Shown piece by piece: positions 1-8,096 of a stretch of 11,597 bases of DNA. The translations under genes and the position numbers were made by a program. This stretch comes from Clostridiales bacterium. GTDB lineage: Bacteria > Bacillota > Clostridia > Oscillospirales > Acutalibacteraceae. Numbering within the stretch: the stretch's first letter is position 1; each line of letters starts with the position of its first letter. The DNA lies in the NCBI GenBank assembly GCA_019418545.1, contig DYBQ01000077.1, positions 1 to 11,597 of the forward strand, read 5' to 3'. Under the pieces are notes generated by a model. The model did not search any database. It saw only the letters and a program-made list of their open reading frames with translations, and was not told where the DNA came from.

Positions 1-3000
1 CCACATCATCCTGCGTGGCTTCTGCGTTGTCATTCACTTCGTTAGCCTTAGCCAGAGCGTCGGCAAATACAGCCCAGCTGCTCTCGGTATAGTTGGCTTC
101 GTTATACTGAGCGGCATCGGCGATGGCCTGCTCCAGTGCTGATTTATCAACCGGGGCTGTTTGCTCGGCGGTCAGCTCAAACCAGTTAAAGTTACACACA
201 TATCCACCACCCTTGGGCTTGAAGGTAATCACATTTACGCCCTCATTCAGATGGATGGTATTGGGATGGTTAACTGTAGAATAAGTGGTCCAGTCATCCG
301 CAGCCTCAAAACGAATTCTTCCCTGATAGCTGCCGTCTACATAGCATTCCATGCCCTGGTCCATATTAGGGGTAACAGCGCGGTAAGAAAGCTGATATTC
401 TCCCGCCTGCTCTGCCTTGACAAAATAGGTAAATACAGCGCCTTCCTTAATATACGTAATAGCAGTACCGCCATCCTCGCCAGAGCTGATACGGGCATCG
501 CCAGGTCCGGCATCTACAATAATGCCGTCCTCTGCTTCAATTCTGCCCGGCGCATTCAGATATCCGGCTGCAATTCCGATTTCCATAGGTTCACTTTCCA
601 GCGTAACGCCATCCAGTGTCACAACGAATTTTGCCTGTACGACTTTGCTTTCCTCTACAGGCCCTGTCAGAGTAATGGTACCTTCCTCGCGGTTGAATTG
701 CAAAGCATCGTCGCTGCATTCCATTGAAATTTCTGCATTGGAAAGGTCTGCTTTTTCTCCCGTATTCAAAATACCGCTGATATCTGCCAGGATGGGAGTT
801 TCAGCATCTGCCACTGTATTATCCAGCTTGACATCAATCGATTTGAGATAGTCAATCAGGTTCATTTGCAGGTTCTCATCTACTTTAACATAGAAAACTT
901 CTTCTGCCTTAAATCCGCCCAAAGCAGCTGACACTGTAATTTTTGCTGAACCAGGAGCAACCGCTGTGATAGAAGTGCCGTCTGCCGCAGCAATTTCCTG
1001 ATTATCACTGGAAACGCTAATGGTGGCATTGGACATATCCAGTTCTTCATGCAAACCGGTGTATCCCTTCACTGTCAAATCCAGACGGGATTTATCCTCA
1101 CTGAGTGTTTTCTCAGTCTCAATTGAAGAAAGCACCTGAGAGCCGTCATATCCGTTGACCTTGATTTCCAGCACATCCATCTGTTCTCCCTGGGCTCCGC
1201 CTGGGAAAGAAACTCTTACATACTGTGCCTTTTGGCCGATTGGATAATTGTACTGGTCAACCTCATAACAATAAATCGTACTGGTGCTGGGAACTGCGCC
1301 TCCGATGACAGCATCCTGCCAATTTTGCCCGTCGCTGCTAATTTGAATGTTAATACCAGAGGGGGTATTCATAAACCGGCGGTCTTTGTTGTTGTAGAAA
1401 ACGCTTACGCTGGACACAGTATATTCGGAGTCGAGCTTCATGGTAACCGTTGGCTCATTGTCATCAGACGCCGGCGTCCAGCGGGAAGTGTTGCCGCCAT
1501 CTGCGCTGTTGATAATGCCATCTGTCAATTCGGCTGCATCTTCGCCGCTGCTGACTTCTGGAACAATCCCTTCGCTCAGAACGGTATCGGTATAAATCCG
1601 CAGATAGTTCATGTTAGTGGTATAAGTCTTGCCGTCAATGGTAATGTCCGCCCATACAGCTACATTCTGTTCTTCGGGCACCAAACCGTTAAATACGATT
1701 TCATCGTCTACGATTTTTAGGATATCCAGCTTGTCTGTTTCTCTGGCATGCCAATAGGCATCGGCTTCTGTGATATATCCATCCGTCTGCCCGCTGCAAA
1801 TGCCATAATGCCATTTGATATCATCATAACGCAGGATATCGATACCGCCGCCTTTTTCAGTACGGCCTTCAAAAGTAATGGGAAGGTTTTTATCCGTTGA
1901 GAACTTTCCAAAGGTTTCAACCCCATCGGTACGCATGACAACGCCAATCAGTTCTTCTGCTGGAGCAATGGTGCCGTCTTCGCGAACCTGTACCTGATAG
2001 GTATCCTCAGCGGTTTTCCCTTCATAAGATGCCACAACATTAATTGTTGTCTTGCCGGCAGCAACCGGTGTTACCAGACCGTTTTCGTCCACCTTGGCCA
2101 CAGACTCGTCCTCACTGGAATAGGTAAGGTCTGCATCGGCAAACACACTGGTAAAGGTCTTGAGGTAAGCTTCTGCACGAAGCTGAAGAGCCGATTCGGT
2201 TTCCTGGCTGCTATACAGCTTCACACCTGTCAGCTGGAATTCACGGGCAGGATTTTCGGTAGTAATCTTCAAAATGGTATCCACCGGGTCGGTTTCCACA
2301 GAAGAAGTATTGATGGTAATATACAGCTTGCCATCCTTTTCGCTGGGGGTAAAGGGAAGCTCCTGTCCTTTGTTTAGCCATTCCACTTTGGTAACATCAT
2401 AGTCAAAGGGGCCGACATAAATACTGTCCTGTCCAGTAAATCCCTTTTTCGCCCGGCCGTTGCCAATGGTGTTTTCGGTCATGTGCATATACACATACTG
2501 GTCTCTTGCTACTGTATATCCCCACTCGGGGCCTTCGCCATATTTGGCCGTCAGGAAAGGCTCCTTCTCTGTATTCTCATGATAGCCTTCCTTCTTCTCA
2601 TAGGTGTCAAAATAATAGGGCATGGTACCAAACAGAGATTCATGCAAATCGGGGCCGCCCTCATTTTTCATCCAGGCATTTACATGCTCGCGGATATCAA
2701 TAAATTTCTGGGCATTCAGCGGCCAATAGTAATAAGAATCCTTGGTTCCTGCATCAAAGTTAATGCCATTCCAGTTAACGCCACGGTTGGAAATAATCAT
2801 CTGGTCATAGTTGGCAACACTTCCATGGCCGATGCAATAGATGATGAACTCTGCGAACAGTCTCCAGTCATCCCGCATGTTGCCTCCGGCATAGGGAGCC
2901 CATGCATCAATTTCCTTGATAAAGGGATGTGTCCACCACTCGTTAACGGTATACTTGTTCTGCATCAGGTTATTGGTCTCCCAATATCCGCCATGGGTAT

Positions 3001-5722
3001 AGGGGGTAGAACCGGTGTATTCCGTTTCAAGAATTGTCAAATCATTATCGCTGACCTCGTTCTGGTCATTTGCCTGAATCAAAGCATAGTCATTATAGGC
3101 ACGCACCGCGCTCCACATCGCGTCAGTGTTGCCCTTGCCCTGTGGGCCGCCGTCAAAGAACAGATAGGCCGGGTCATAGCGCTTCATCAAATCCTCAACG
3201 TTCATAAAGAATCCGCTGGAGCAGTTTACACGGCTGTCCACAATCCGGTTGGAGCCTTCAGAAGCATAATATACGCCAAAACGCAGGCCATGACGTTCTG
3301 CTGCTTCCTTTGCCAGCTTTACCATATCCTTGGGCTGACGGACACCATCAACAATCTCTGTTGTGTTGGGATGCTGCCGCTCTGCTGCGCCGTTCGGGTC
3401 TCCGGGAAATGCACCGGGTGCAGGCCAGAAATAGATTCCCTGTACGGCTTCGGTAGAAAGCATGGTCATACCAGCTTCTTTGGCACGCTCTGCCCACAAA
3501 TCAAAGGAGAAGTTCGGGTCAAAGTACTGGGTATAAGCGCCGGTGTTGTGGGAAAGAGCAGACATTCTGCCTTCTTCAAACCACTTGTTAGGGCGTTCTT
3601 TTACAATAATCTTGGTTTCCTTCTGGGCGGTGTTGCCCTCGGCATCGGTAACTTTGATGGTAAAGGGATATTCACCCTTCTTCTCACAGAAACCGTCGAT
3701 TTTTCCGTCTTCGCTAAGGGTAAGGCCGTCGGGCAGCTTGCCTTCCACGATTTCCCAGGTATATCCCGGTACACCGCCGCCTGCTTCAAACTGGAACAGA
3801 GAAGCCTGCGGTGCATAATTAGCGCCGGTTTTATGGACGGCTTTATTCCACACATAGGGCCACTGCTCATAACCGTTTGGCATTTCGTTGTCTGGGTATT
3901 GGTTGGATTCCAGACCTGCTTCTTCATTGCGCTTGTCAAAAGCAGCTTTGTCAATATCCAGCCCCTGCGTTACAACAGTCAGGCCATTGTTTTCCGTGTG
4001 GGGTCCGGTTACAGAGCAGGTAATCCCTTCCAGCAAATCACCGGGGGTATCTGCACCAGAACCGTTGGCTGTTGTGGTAATCCGGGCATAGAAGCCCAGA
4101 TACATCACTCTGTCCTGCCGGATTTCCAGCAGTACCTTGTTCCAGCCCTGTTTTAGGGAAACGGTACGGATATACTGGTCTTTGTTGGAGGATTCGACAG
4201 CCGAAGTGTTTTCATCAATAAGAACGTCGTTGACAAACAGCTTATGCAGTCCGGTGGTTACAAAACGAATCTGCGCATCCTGCTCTTTGTCACTATAGAC
4301 ATAGGTATGAGCATAGACATATTTATCCTCAACTTCTTGTCCCTGCTTCACCTTAAAGTAACCGTACAAGTCCTGATAATCATCCGTATTCCGGTTAAAA
4401 ATACGGTCATCGAAATATTGCCACTGGCTGTCGCCAAAGCTCTCGCCCAGTACGGGAGAGATATCGCCCAGCGGTTCGGGCTCGCCGCTGCCGGTTTCTC
4501 CGGGAATCCCCCAGGCTTCCACTTCATTAAAGCCTAAATGGTTTGGCGCCGTATTATTTCCGGTGTCTGCTGCCTTAAAAACAACTTGCTTTACATTTTC
4601 CACCGGCTTGTCCAAAACCAGCTCCTGTTCCTCTCCGGGTGTTACATTTTCTATTTTCCCGGAACTAAGCACTTGGCCATTTTTATGAACCAACTGATAC
4701 ATAAAATGCAGCTTTTTGCCATCGCGCTCGTGCAAGGTAAATTTTAATGCCGTAATGGTCGAAGGCTCTTTCAGGTCTGTTGTGAGGGCAGGAATCTCCT
4801 GTGGGTCCCACACAATTCCCTGTTGGGTGTTGGAGGACCACCAGGTTTCCTGATTTCCATCCAGTGCCTTGGAAGGTCCATAGCCTGCGTCGTCATTATT
4901 GAGTATTGAACTTGCGGAAGATGAGACAATTTCGAGCTTTTCAGCATCCTCAGGAGGAATAACAGGCTCCGTTTCCTCTCCGTCATAAACTTCCACTTCA
5001 CTAAAGCCGAGTCCAACATTGCGCAGTTCTTTCACACCGTCATGGACAATCAGCAATTCTACGCGAGAAACATTTTCCACCGGAGCTTCAAATTCTGCAC
5101 GTCCGGGAGTCGCTCCCTTGTGGTCAATGTCTGTAACGGTTTTTTCTGCCAGAGAATTCCCCTGGCTGTCCCGCAGGGTCACTTTTACTTCGTTAATTTG
5201 GGAAATTGCCTGGTCTCCCCAAGAAGCGTCATACCGGTTATAAAAATCAACTGTTTTTACGGTAATAGGCTGTTTCCAGTCCAGATAAAAGGTTGGAGCC
5301 GGGTCCCACTTGGGCCAATAAGCCGGGTCGCCTCCATGCTGCCAGTTATCATGCATCTGGGAAAGCCAGCAGGTACTCTTATCGCCATCTATTGCTTTTT
5401 CGGGAAGGTTCTTTGGCTCATCAGGGCCTTCTGGGAAATCATATACATTGGTTTTCCAGGTAGAACTTGCCGAAACCTCTGCCACCGAAGCCCAGTTCCC
5501 ATCAGATGGCCGCTGGATGGGAGCCTGCCCATAAATTTCTTCTGTAATCGAATGGTCTGAGGGACCTGCCACCAACCAAGTGTTGATATACGGGGCAGTT
5601 CCAGGGCGCTGCATTGCTTCAGCTGTCAGGTTTCTTCCAGGAAGCAGGGAGGTACCGCAGGCACTTGCCATCAAAATGGCCGCCATGGTACCCGAAACAA
5701 TTCTTTTCCACTTATGTTTCAT
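1..5722 (-). CDS. Giant secreted multidomain glycosidase with a GH29-like core, C-terminus cut by window edge
   Basis: One uninterrupted frame of 1907 complete codons runs off the left edge. The N-terminus (MKHKWKR, then a hydrophobic stretch to about residue 27) is a Sec signal peptide, probably cleaved after AEA at 34-36. Domains in order: discoidin/CBM32-like about 80-246 and 260-404; PA14/galactose-binding-like 415-550; putative Ig (He_PIG-like) 638-706; GH29-like barrel 712 to about 1035 with a beta-sandwich to about 1155; BIG2-like 1157-1243; unassigned 1250-1377; discoidin-like 1381-1526; BIG2-like 1528-1614; Ig-like 1615-1718; CBM6-like 1720-1853; FIVAR from about 1859. In the barrel, LFFDGG places the presumed nucleophile at Asp857, and His725 (ALSHNTG) fits the N-terminal pocket His. 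The usual HHDGF motif is replaced by TEAVQGIY near 757. Likely role: extracellular trimming of fucosylated or related host glycans. The start at 5722 has AGAGGAG 12 bases upstream. The missing C-terminus probably carries an anchor. Confidence 0.88.
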   Translation of the reverse strand, partial: MKHKWKRIVSGTMAAILMASACGTSLLPGRNLTAEAMQRPGTAPYINTWLVAGPSDHSITEEIYGQAPIQRPSDGNWASVAEVSASSTWKTNVYDFPEGPDEPKNLPEKAIDGDKSTCWLSQMHDNWQHGGDPAYWPKWDPAPTFYLDWKQPITVKTVDFYNRYDASWGDQAISQINEVKVTLRDSQGNSLAEKTVTDIDHKGATPGRAEFEAPVENVSRVELLIVHDGVKELRNVGLGFSEVEVYDGEETEPVIPPEDAEKLEIVSSSASSILNNDDAGYGPSKALDGNQETWWSSNTQQGIVWDPQEIPALTTDLKEPSTITALKFTLHERDGKKLHFMYQLVHKNGQVLSSGKIENVTPGEEQELVLDKPVENVKQVVFKAADTGNNTAPNHLGFNEVEAWGIPGETGSGEPEPLGDISPVLGESFGDSQWQYFDDRIFNRNTDDYQDLYGYFKVKQGQEVEDKYVYAHTYVYSDKEQDAQIRFVTTGLHKLFVNDVLIDENTSAVESSNKDQYIRTVSLKQGWNKVLLEIRQDRVMYLGFYARITTTANGSGADTPGDLLEGITCSVTGPHTENNGLTVVTQGLDIDKAAFDKRNEEAGLESNQYPDNEMPNGYEQWPYVWNKAVHKTGANYAPQASLFQFEAGGGVPGYTWEIVEGKLPDGLTLSEDGKIDGFCEKKGEYPFTIKVTDAEGNTAQKETKIIVKERPNKWFEEGRMSALSHNTGAYTQYFDPNFSFDLWAERAKEAGMTMLSTEAVQGIYFWPAPGAFPGDPNGAAERQHPNTTEIVDGVRQPKDMVKLAKEAAERHGLRFGVYYASEGSNRIVDSRVNCSSGFFMNVEDLMKRYDPAYLFFDGGPQGKGNTDAMWSAVRAYNDYALIQANDQNEVSDNDLTILETEYTGSTPYTHGGYWETNNLMQNKYTVNEWWTHPFIKEIDAWAPYAGGNMRDDWRLFAEFIIYCIGHGSVANYDQMIISNRGVNWNGINFDAGTKDSYYYWPLNAQKFIDIREHVNAWMKNEGGPDLHESLFGTMPYYFDTYEKKEGYHENTEKEPFLTAKYGEGPEWGYTVARDQYVYMHMTENTIGNGRAKKGFTGQDSIYVGPFDYDVTKVEWLNKGQELPFTPSEKDGKLYITINTSSVETDPVDTILKITTENPAREFQLTGVKLYSSQETESALQLRAEAYLKTFTSVFADADLTYSSEDESVAKVDENGLVTPVAAGKTTINVVASYEGKTAEDTYQVQVREDGTIAPAEELIGVVMRTDGVETFGKFSTDKNLPITFEGRTEKGGGIDILRYDDIKWHYGICSGQTDGYITEADAYWHARETDKLDILKIVDDEIVFNGLVPEEQNVAVWADITIDGKTYTTNMNYLRIYTDTVLSEGIVPEVSSGEDAAELTDGIINSADGGNTSRWTPASDDNEPTVTMKLDSEYTVSSVSVFYNNKDRRFMNTPSGINIQISSDGQNWQDAVIGGAVPSTSTIYCYEVDQYNYPIGQKAQYVRVSFPGGAQGEQMDVLEIKVNGYDGSQVLSSIETEKTLSEDKSRLDLTVKGYTGLHEELDMSNATISVSSDNQEIAAADGTSITAVAPGSAKITVSAALGGFKAEEVFYVKVDENLQMNLIDYLKSIDVKLDNTVADAETPILADISGILNTGEKADLSNAEISMECSDDALQFNREEGTITLTGPVEESKVVQAKFVVTLDGVTLESEPMEIGIAAGYLNAPGRIEAEDGIIVDAGPGDARISSGEDGGTAITYIKEGAVFTYFVKAEQAGEYQLSYRAVTPNMDQGMECYVDGSYQGRIRFEAADDWTTYSTVNHPNTIHLNEGVNVITFKPKGGGYVCNFNWFELTAEQTAPVDKSALEQAIADAAQYNEANYTESSWAVFADALAKANEVNDNAEATQDDV
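3154..3589 (-). other. Core of the GH29-like catalytic barrel (residues 712-857)
   Basis: This stretch of the giant protein holds the signature blocks of an alpha-L-fucosidase-like barrel. They are NKWFEEGRM at 712, ALSHNTG with His725, a FDLWAERAKEAGMTML helix-strand, RHGLRFGVYYASEG, and LMKRYDPAYLFFDGG ending at Asp857. The order and spacing match GH29. The paired histidines of HHDGF that line the fucose pocket in known GH29 enzymes are absent, so substrate specificity or catalytic competence may have changed. A related, separately numbered family is possible. Confidence 0.65.
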
Positions 5723-5729
5723 CAAACAT
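5712..5729 (-). other. Five-codon mini-ORF overlapping the start of the giant gene
   Basis: ATGTTTGATGAAACATAA encodes MFDET and then stops. Its ATG is 5 bases after AGAGGAG, an ideal distance. The in-frame ATG of the giant gene (5722) lies inside it, 12 bases from the same site, and the mini-ORF stop falls 6 bases past that ATG codon. Either it is an accident of sequence or ribosomes terminate here and re-initiate on the main start. There is no evidence that the peptide is made. Confidence 0.3.
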
Positions 5730-5767
5730 TTTCACTCCTCTTCCAAAAATCAAAATTTCGTATGGCA

Positions 5768-5827
5768 CTAAATATTTCCTTTGGCAGCGTCTGCCAAGGC
5801 TCCTCCTCTCTCTTGTTTCTTTACCAT
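5768..5827 (-). other. Possible leader peptide ORF upstream of the giant gene
   Basis: An ATG at 5827 opens a 19-codon frame reading MVKKQERGGALADAAKGNI and then TAG at 5768. The ribosome site in front of this ATG is poor. Inside the same frame a TTG at 5797 follows a strong GAGGAGGAG run by only 2 bases and would give a 9-residue peptide through the palindrome. I see no run of regulatory amino-acid codons, so classical attenuation is not indicated. The reading is weak and may be chance. Confidence 0.2.
5781..5797. promoter_or_regulatory. 17-bp palindrome in the leader of the giant gene
   Basis: TTGGCAG-CGT-CTGCCAA is a perfect 7-bp dyad with a 3-base centre. In the minus-strand transcript it could form a small hairpin, extended by a further CC/GG pair across a bulged A, just after a purine-rich SD-like run (5812-5800). 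As DNA it has the size and symmetry of a repressor operator. It does not fit the CcpA cre consensus because the half-site spacing is off by one. It lies 58 bases upstream of the start codon. Confidence 0.5.
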
Positions 5828-5843
5828 ACAAAAGCCTACTTAT

Positions 5844-5872
5844 AAAATACCGAAAAACACCACTTTTTTCCA
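5844..5872 (-). promoter_or_regulatory. Weak promoter candidate for the giant gene
   Basis: On the minus strand, TGGAAA (5872-5867) and TATTTT (5849-5844) are separated by 17 bases. Each matches the sigma-A consensus at 4 of 6 positions. It lies after the operon terminator and upstream of the palindrome, giving a leader of roughly 115 bases. The region is AT-rich, so such matches are expected by chance. Confidence 0.3.
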
Positions 5873-5912
5873 CAACAAAAAGCAACAATCTCTTCTAATT
5901 CTGTTGATTTTA

Positions 5913-5950
5913 TTCTCTAAAAAGTAACACTCTTCTCTAAAAAGTAACAC
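5913..5950. repeat. Tandem direct repeat, two 18-base copies
   Basis: TTCTCTAAAAAGTAACAC occurs at 5913-5930 and again at 5933-5950, identical and 2 bases apart. The right copy forms the T-tract and the base of the terminator stem when read on the minus strand. The left copy has no matching stem, so it looks like a slippage duplication of the terminator's 3' flank. Confidence 0.85.
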
Positions 5951-5985
5951 CCCGGACAATTTAAAAGAATTTGTCCGGGGTGTTA
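5939..5985 (-). terminator. Rho-independent terminator of the four-gene operon
   Basis: The arms TAACACCCCGGACAA (5945-5959) and its exact complement (5971-5985) form a 15-bp GC-rich stem with an 11-base loop. On the minus strand it is followed by ACTTTTTAG, 43 bases after the stop codon of the 679-residue gene. On the plus strand it is followed by TGCTTTTTTAC, so it could act in both directions. Read on the minus strand, it separates the intracellular operon from the giant secreted gene, which therefore needs its own promoter or read-through. Confidence 0.9.
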
Positions 5986-6027
5986 TGCTTTTTTACTGCT
6001 TTTCCATTTATAAAACTGCAGTTCAAG

Positions 6028-8067
6028 TTAGAATTTTATGATAAAACACCGGGAAGTCAGCGGCTCCAAAACTGTTTGTAAAACCAGCTCTTTTCCTTGA
6101 ATCAAAGACGAAGTTTCCCTTTGTACACCGTCATCACGTCCGATTTCCTCTACGGCTGCAGGCGGAACATCCAGCAACACTTTGGGATTTTCATAGGCAT
6201 CGTTGGAATAGTTCGTCAGCAAGAGGACTTTCTTTCCTTCCAACGCAAACTCGTTAACTGTGACATAAGGGCATCCGTATACCATCGCCGGTGCGGACTG
6301 GCAGTTCATAGCCAAAAGGGCTTCCTGCAAAATTTCCTGCCGTACCGAATTTAGCAGTGTGTCATACTGTCCGGTCATATGGCCAAACGGGAAAATCACA
6401 ACCCGGTTATCCAGGCAAACAACGCCTTCTCCAACTTCTTTTCCACCCGGAGTTTTCACTCGGCTAACGGTTTCCCGACACGAATTATCGTCATATTGGA
6501 TGCAGAGATAATCGGTCGGCTCCACTCGGGAAGAACAGGTTTGCGTGCTCATTCTGGCCGAGGGAAGCCCCTGATACTGTTTTCCATTGCACACCTGCTC
6601 ATAGCTGTGCACACCGGTATTACAGGGAATCCATTCCATCTTTTCAGCCTGTATCAGCTTTTGAAGCCCCATTTCAAACAGGATAGAAACCGCTTCGCCA
6701 TCCAGCAGCAAAGCGTTATTGGCAAAGAGCGTTTCAATCTGTTCGGGAGAAAGGTTGCGGAAATATTGCCCGCTGACAGCCACAATTTTCCCGGAAATTT
6801 TTAAGTCATCGCAGTATCGGTAAGCAATTCCGAAAGCCGCCAAATATTCTGCCCAAAAGGTTTCTCTGGGGCAAATAGCCTGGGGCGTATCTCCGCCGGA
6901 AGAATGAACCGTATAAGAGGAGCGGCTGCTATATAGTACATAAACTCCCTGCTCCTGGCTGCGGCGAAGCCCCAGCCCGACAACGCCTGTCAGATACGGC
7001 TTGATTTTTGATAAGACCGAATCATACTGCTGCACGGGATTCACGCCGTTTCCAGCCATATCAAACAAATTCAAGGTAATCCCTTCGGCACACAACGAAA
7101 GGGTACTCTCCATTTGCAGACGGGAAAAGGTCAGGGATTTTGAAAAACGTGTATGCGGATAATTTTCCAGTTCCGGCCAGAGTTCCGTCTCCTCCCCTGC
7201 CATTGCAGCTGTAAGTCTTGGGAACCGCTGGAAATCCAGCGCATACCGGATAGGAGACACGTCATGATAAGCCGGTAAATGCGGCCGATTTAACGGCCGT
7301 GTGGAACCGGCCAGCCCATGCAGGACGCTATGCCAATCCCGGCCCTCGGCACAGTGGGTTTCGGGTCCTGAACTCATAAGGCCTACCCGGGTTTCCGGCG
7401 CTGCATCGTGAACTGCCTCTCCCAGCAGTTTGGCAAAGCCAATCATCGTGTCCCGCGCCGTATCCAGCCACAGCTTCCGATAAGGGGAAGGCTCTCCGGT
7501 TTTGGAAAAACCTTCCCGAATTTCTGAAAGCGTGACCTCACGGCCGGCACGTTTGGAAAATTCTTCCCGATGCAGCCGACAGAAACAACCGCCCCACTCC
7601 AGCGGAGGATGGTTATGCAAACGAAAATCATCCTCCGCCCAGATAATGCGGAAATGTAGCTTGGCATACATGCCATAGATTTGGCGGATATACGCACGAA
7701 ATTCTTCATCCAGCGGACAGGCCACTGCCTGTGCTTTGTTTCCCCGACAGTCTTCCATGGTGGTAAAATGCTGTTCCGGCCGAAGCTTTCTTCCCCTGTC
7801 TTCGTGGAGCACCGTGGTCCACGGATTGAGAGATACGGTAAACCCGCTTTTTTCCGCTTCCGGTTTCATTTTTCCAATCATGGAAAGCCATTTTTCTGTT
7901 TCTTCCGGGGAAAGGTGCCCCTGGTTCAGCTCCTCCATATTTAGAAAAAACTGAATATCGTCTATTTTGGCTTTTTTACAAAAGTCCAGCAGAATTTGGA
8001 ATTTATCATCAGCATCAAATTCCGGGTCAATTCCAATCCGAAGGGAATACTGATATCCTCCCTCCAT
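6028..8067 (-). CDS. Cytoplasmic TIM-barrel glycosidase/phosphorylase-like protein of unassigned family (679 aa)
   Basis: Last gene of the operon, 29 bases after the kinase stop. The ATG at 8067 sits 7 bases after AAGGAGG; an ATG at 8073 is too close, and the frame upstream to 8136 overlaps the kinase gene. There is no signal peptide or membrane segment. The N-terminal half looks like a glycosidase TIM barrel. WAEDDFRLHNH (W143, E145, D146, D147, R149, H151, H153) is an acidic strand end of the kind that carries catalytic or sugar-binding residues, followed by GGCFCRLH (C161, C163). The C-terminal half has a GATase1/trimerisation-like block, LLLDGEAVSILFEMG (D456, E458), as in GH42-like and GH112-like enzymes, then a small beta domain. 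By context it would release an N-acetylhexosamine from an imported oligosaccharide, by hydrolysis or phosphorolysis. Family and substrate are inference; the fold class is fairly likely. Confidence 0.8.
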   Translation of the reverse strand: MEGGYQYSLRIGIDPEFDADDKFQILLDFCKKAKIDDIQFFLNMEELNQGHLSPEETEKWLSMIGKMKPEAEKSGFTVSLNPWTTVLHEDRGRKLRPEQHFTTMEDCRGNKAQAVACPLDEEFRAYIRQIYGMYAKLHFRIIWAEDDFRLHNHPPLEWGGCFCRLHREEFSKRAGREVTLSEIREGFSKTGEPSPYRKLWLDTARDTMIGFAKLLGEAVHDAAPETRVGLMSSGPETHCAEGRDWHSVLHGLAGSTRPLNRPHLPAYHDVSPIRYALDFQRFPRLTAAMAGEETELWPELENYPHTRFSKSLTFSRLQMESTLSLCAEGITLNLFDMAGNGVNPVQQYDSVLSKIKPYLTGVVGLGLRRSQEQGVYVLYSSRSSYTVHSSGGDTPQAICPRETFWAEYLAAFGIAYRYCDDLKISGKIVAVSGQYFRNLSPEQIETLFANNALLLDGEAVSILFEMGLQKLIQAEKMEWIPCNTGVHSYEQVCNGKQYQGLPSARMSTQTCSSRVEPTDYLCIQYDDNSCRETVSRVKTPGGKEVGEGVVCLDNRVVIFPFGHMTGQYDTLLNSVRQEILQEALLAMNCQSAPAMVYGCPYVTVNEFALEGKKVLLLTNYSNDAYENPKVLLDVPPAAVEEIGRDDGVQRETSSLIQGKELVLQTVLEPLTSRCFIIKF

Positions 8068-8096
8068 CGTCATTCCTCCTTGCCCAAAATGCGTTT

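Noticed and set aside
161..727. Plus-strand frames of 188 and 109 codons in the left end
   Set aside because: They are antisense to the CBM6-like region of the giant protein, with no ribosome site or family resemblance.
2483..4156. A 557-codon open frame on the plus strand
   Set aside because: It lies wholly antisense to the giant gene, whose frame shows recognisable domains here. The plus-strand product resembles nothing and is a shadow of codon bias.
5653..5671. Lipoprotein signal (ASAC, Cys22) in the giant protein
   Set aside because: The residue at -3 is Ala rather than Leu/Val/Ile, and a good AEA signal peptidase I site follows; lipidation is not excluded but is less likely.
5781..5797. 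CcpA cre site at the leader palindrome
   Set aside because: The length and half-site spacing do not fit the 14-base cre pattern; only the outer bases agree.
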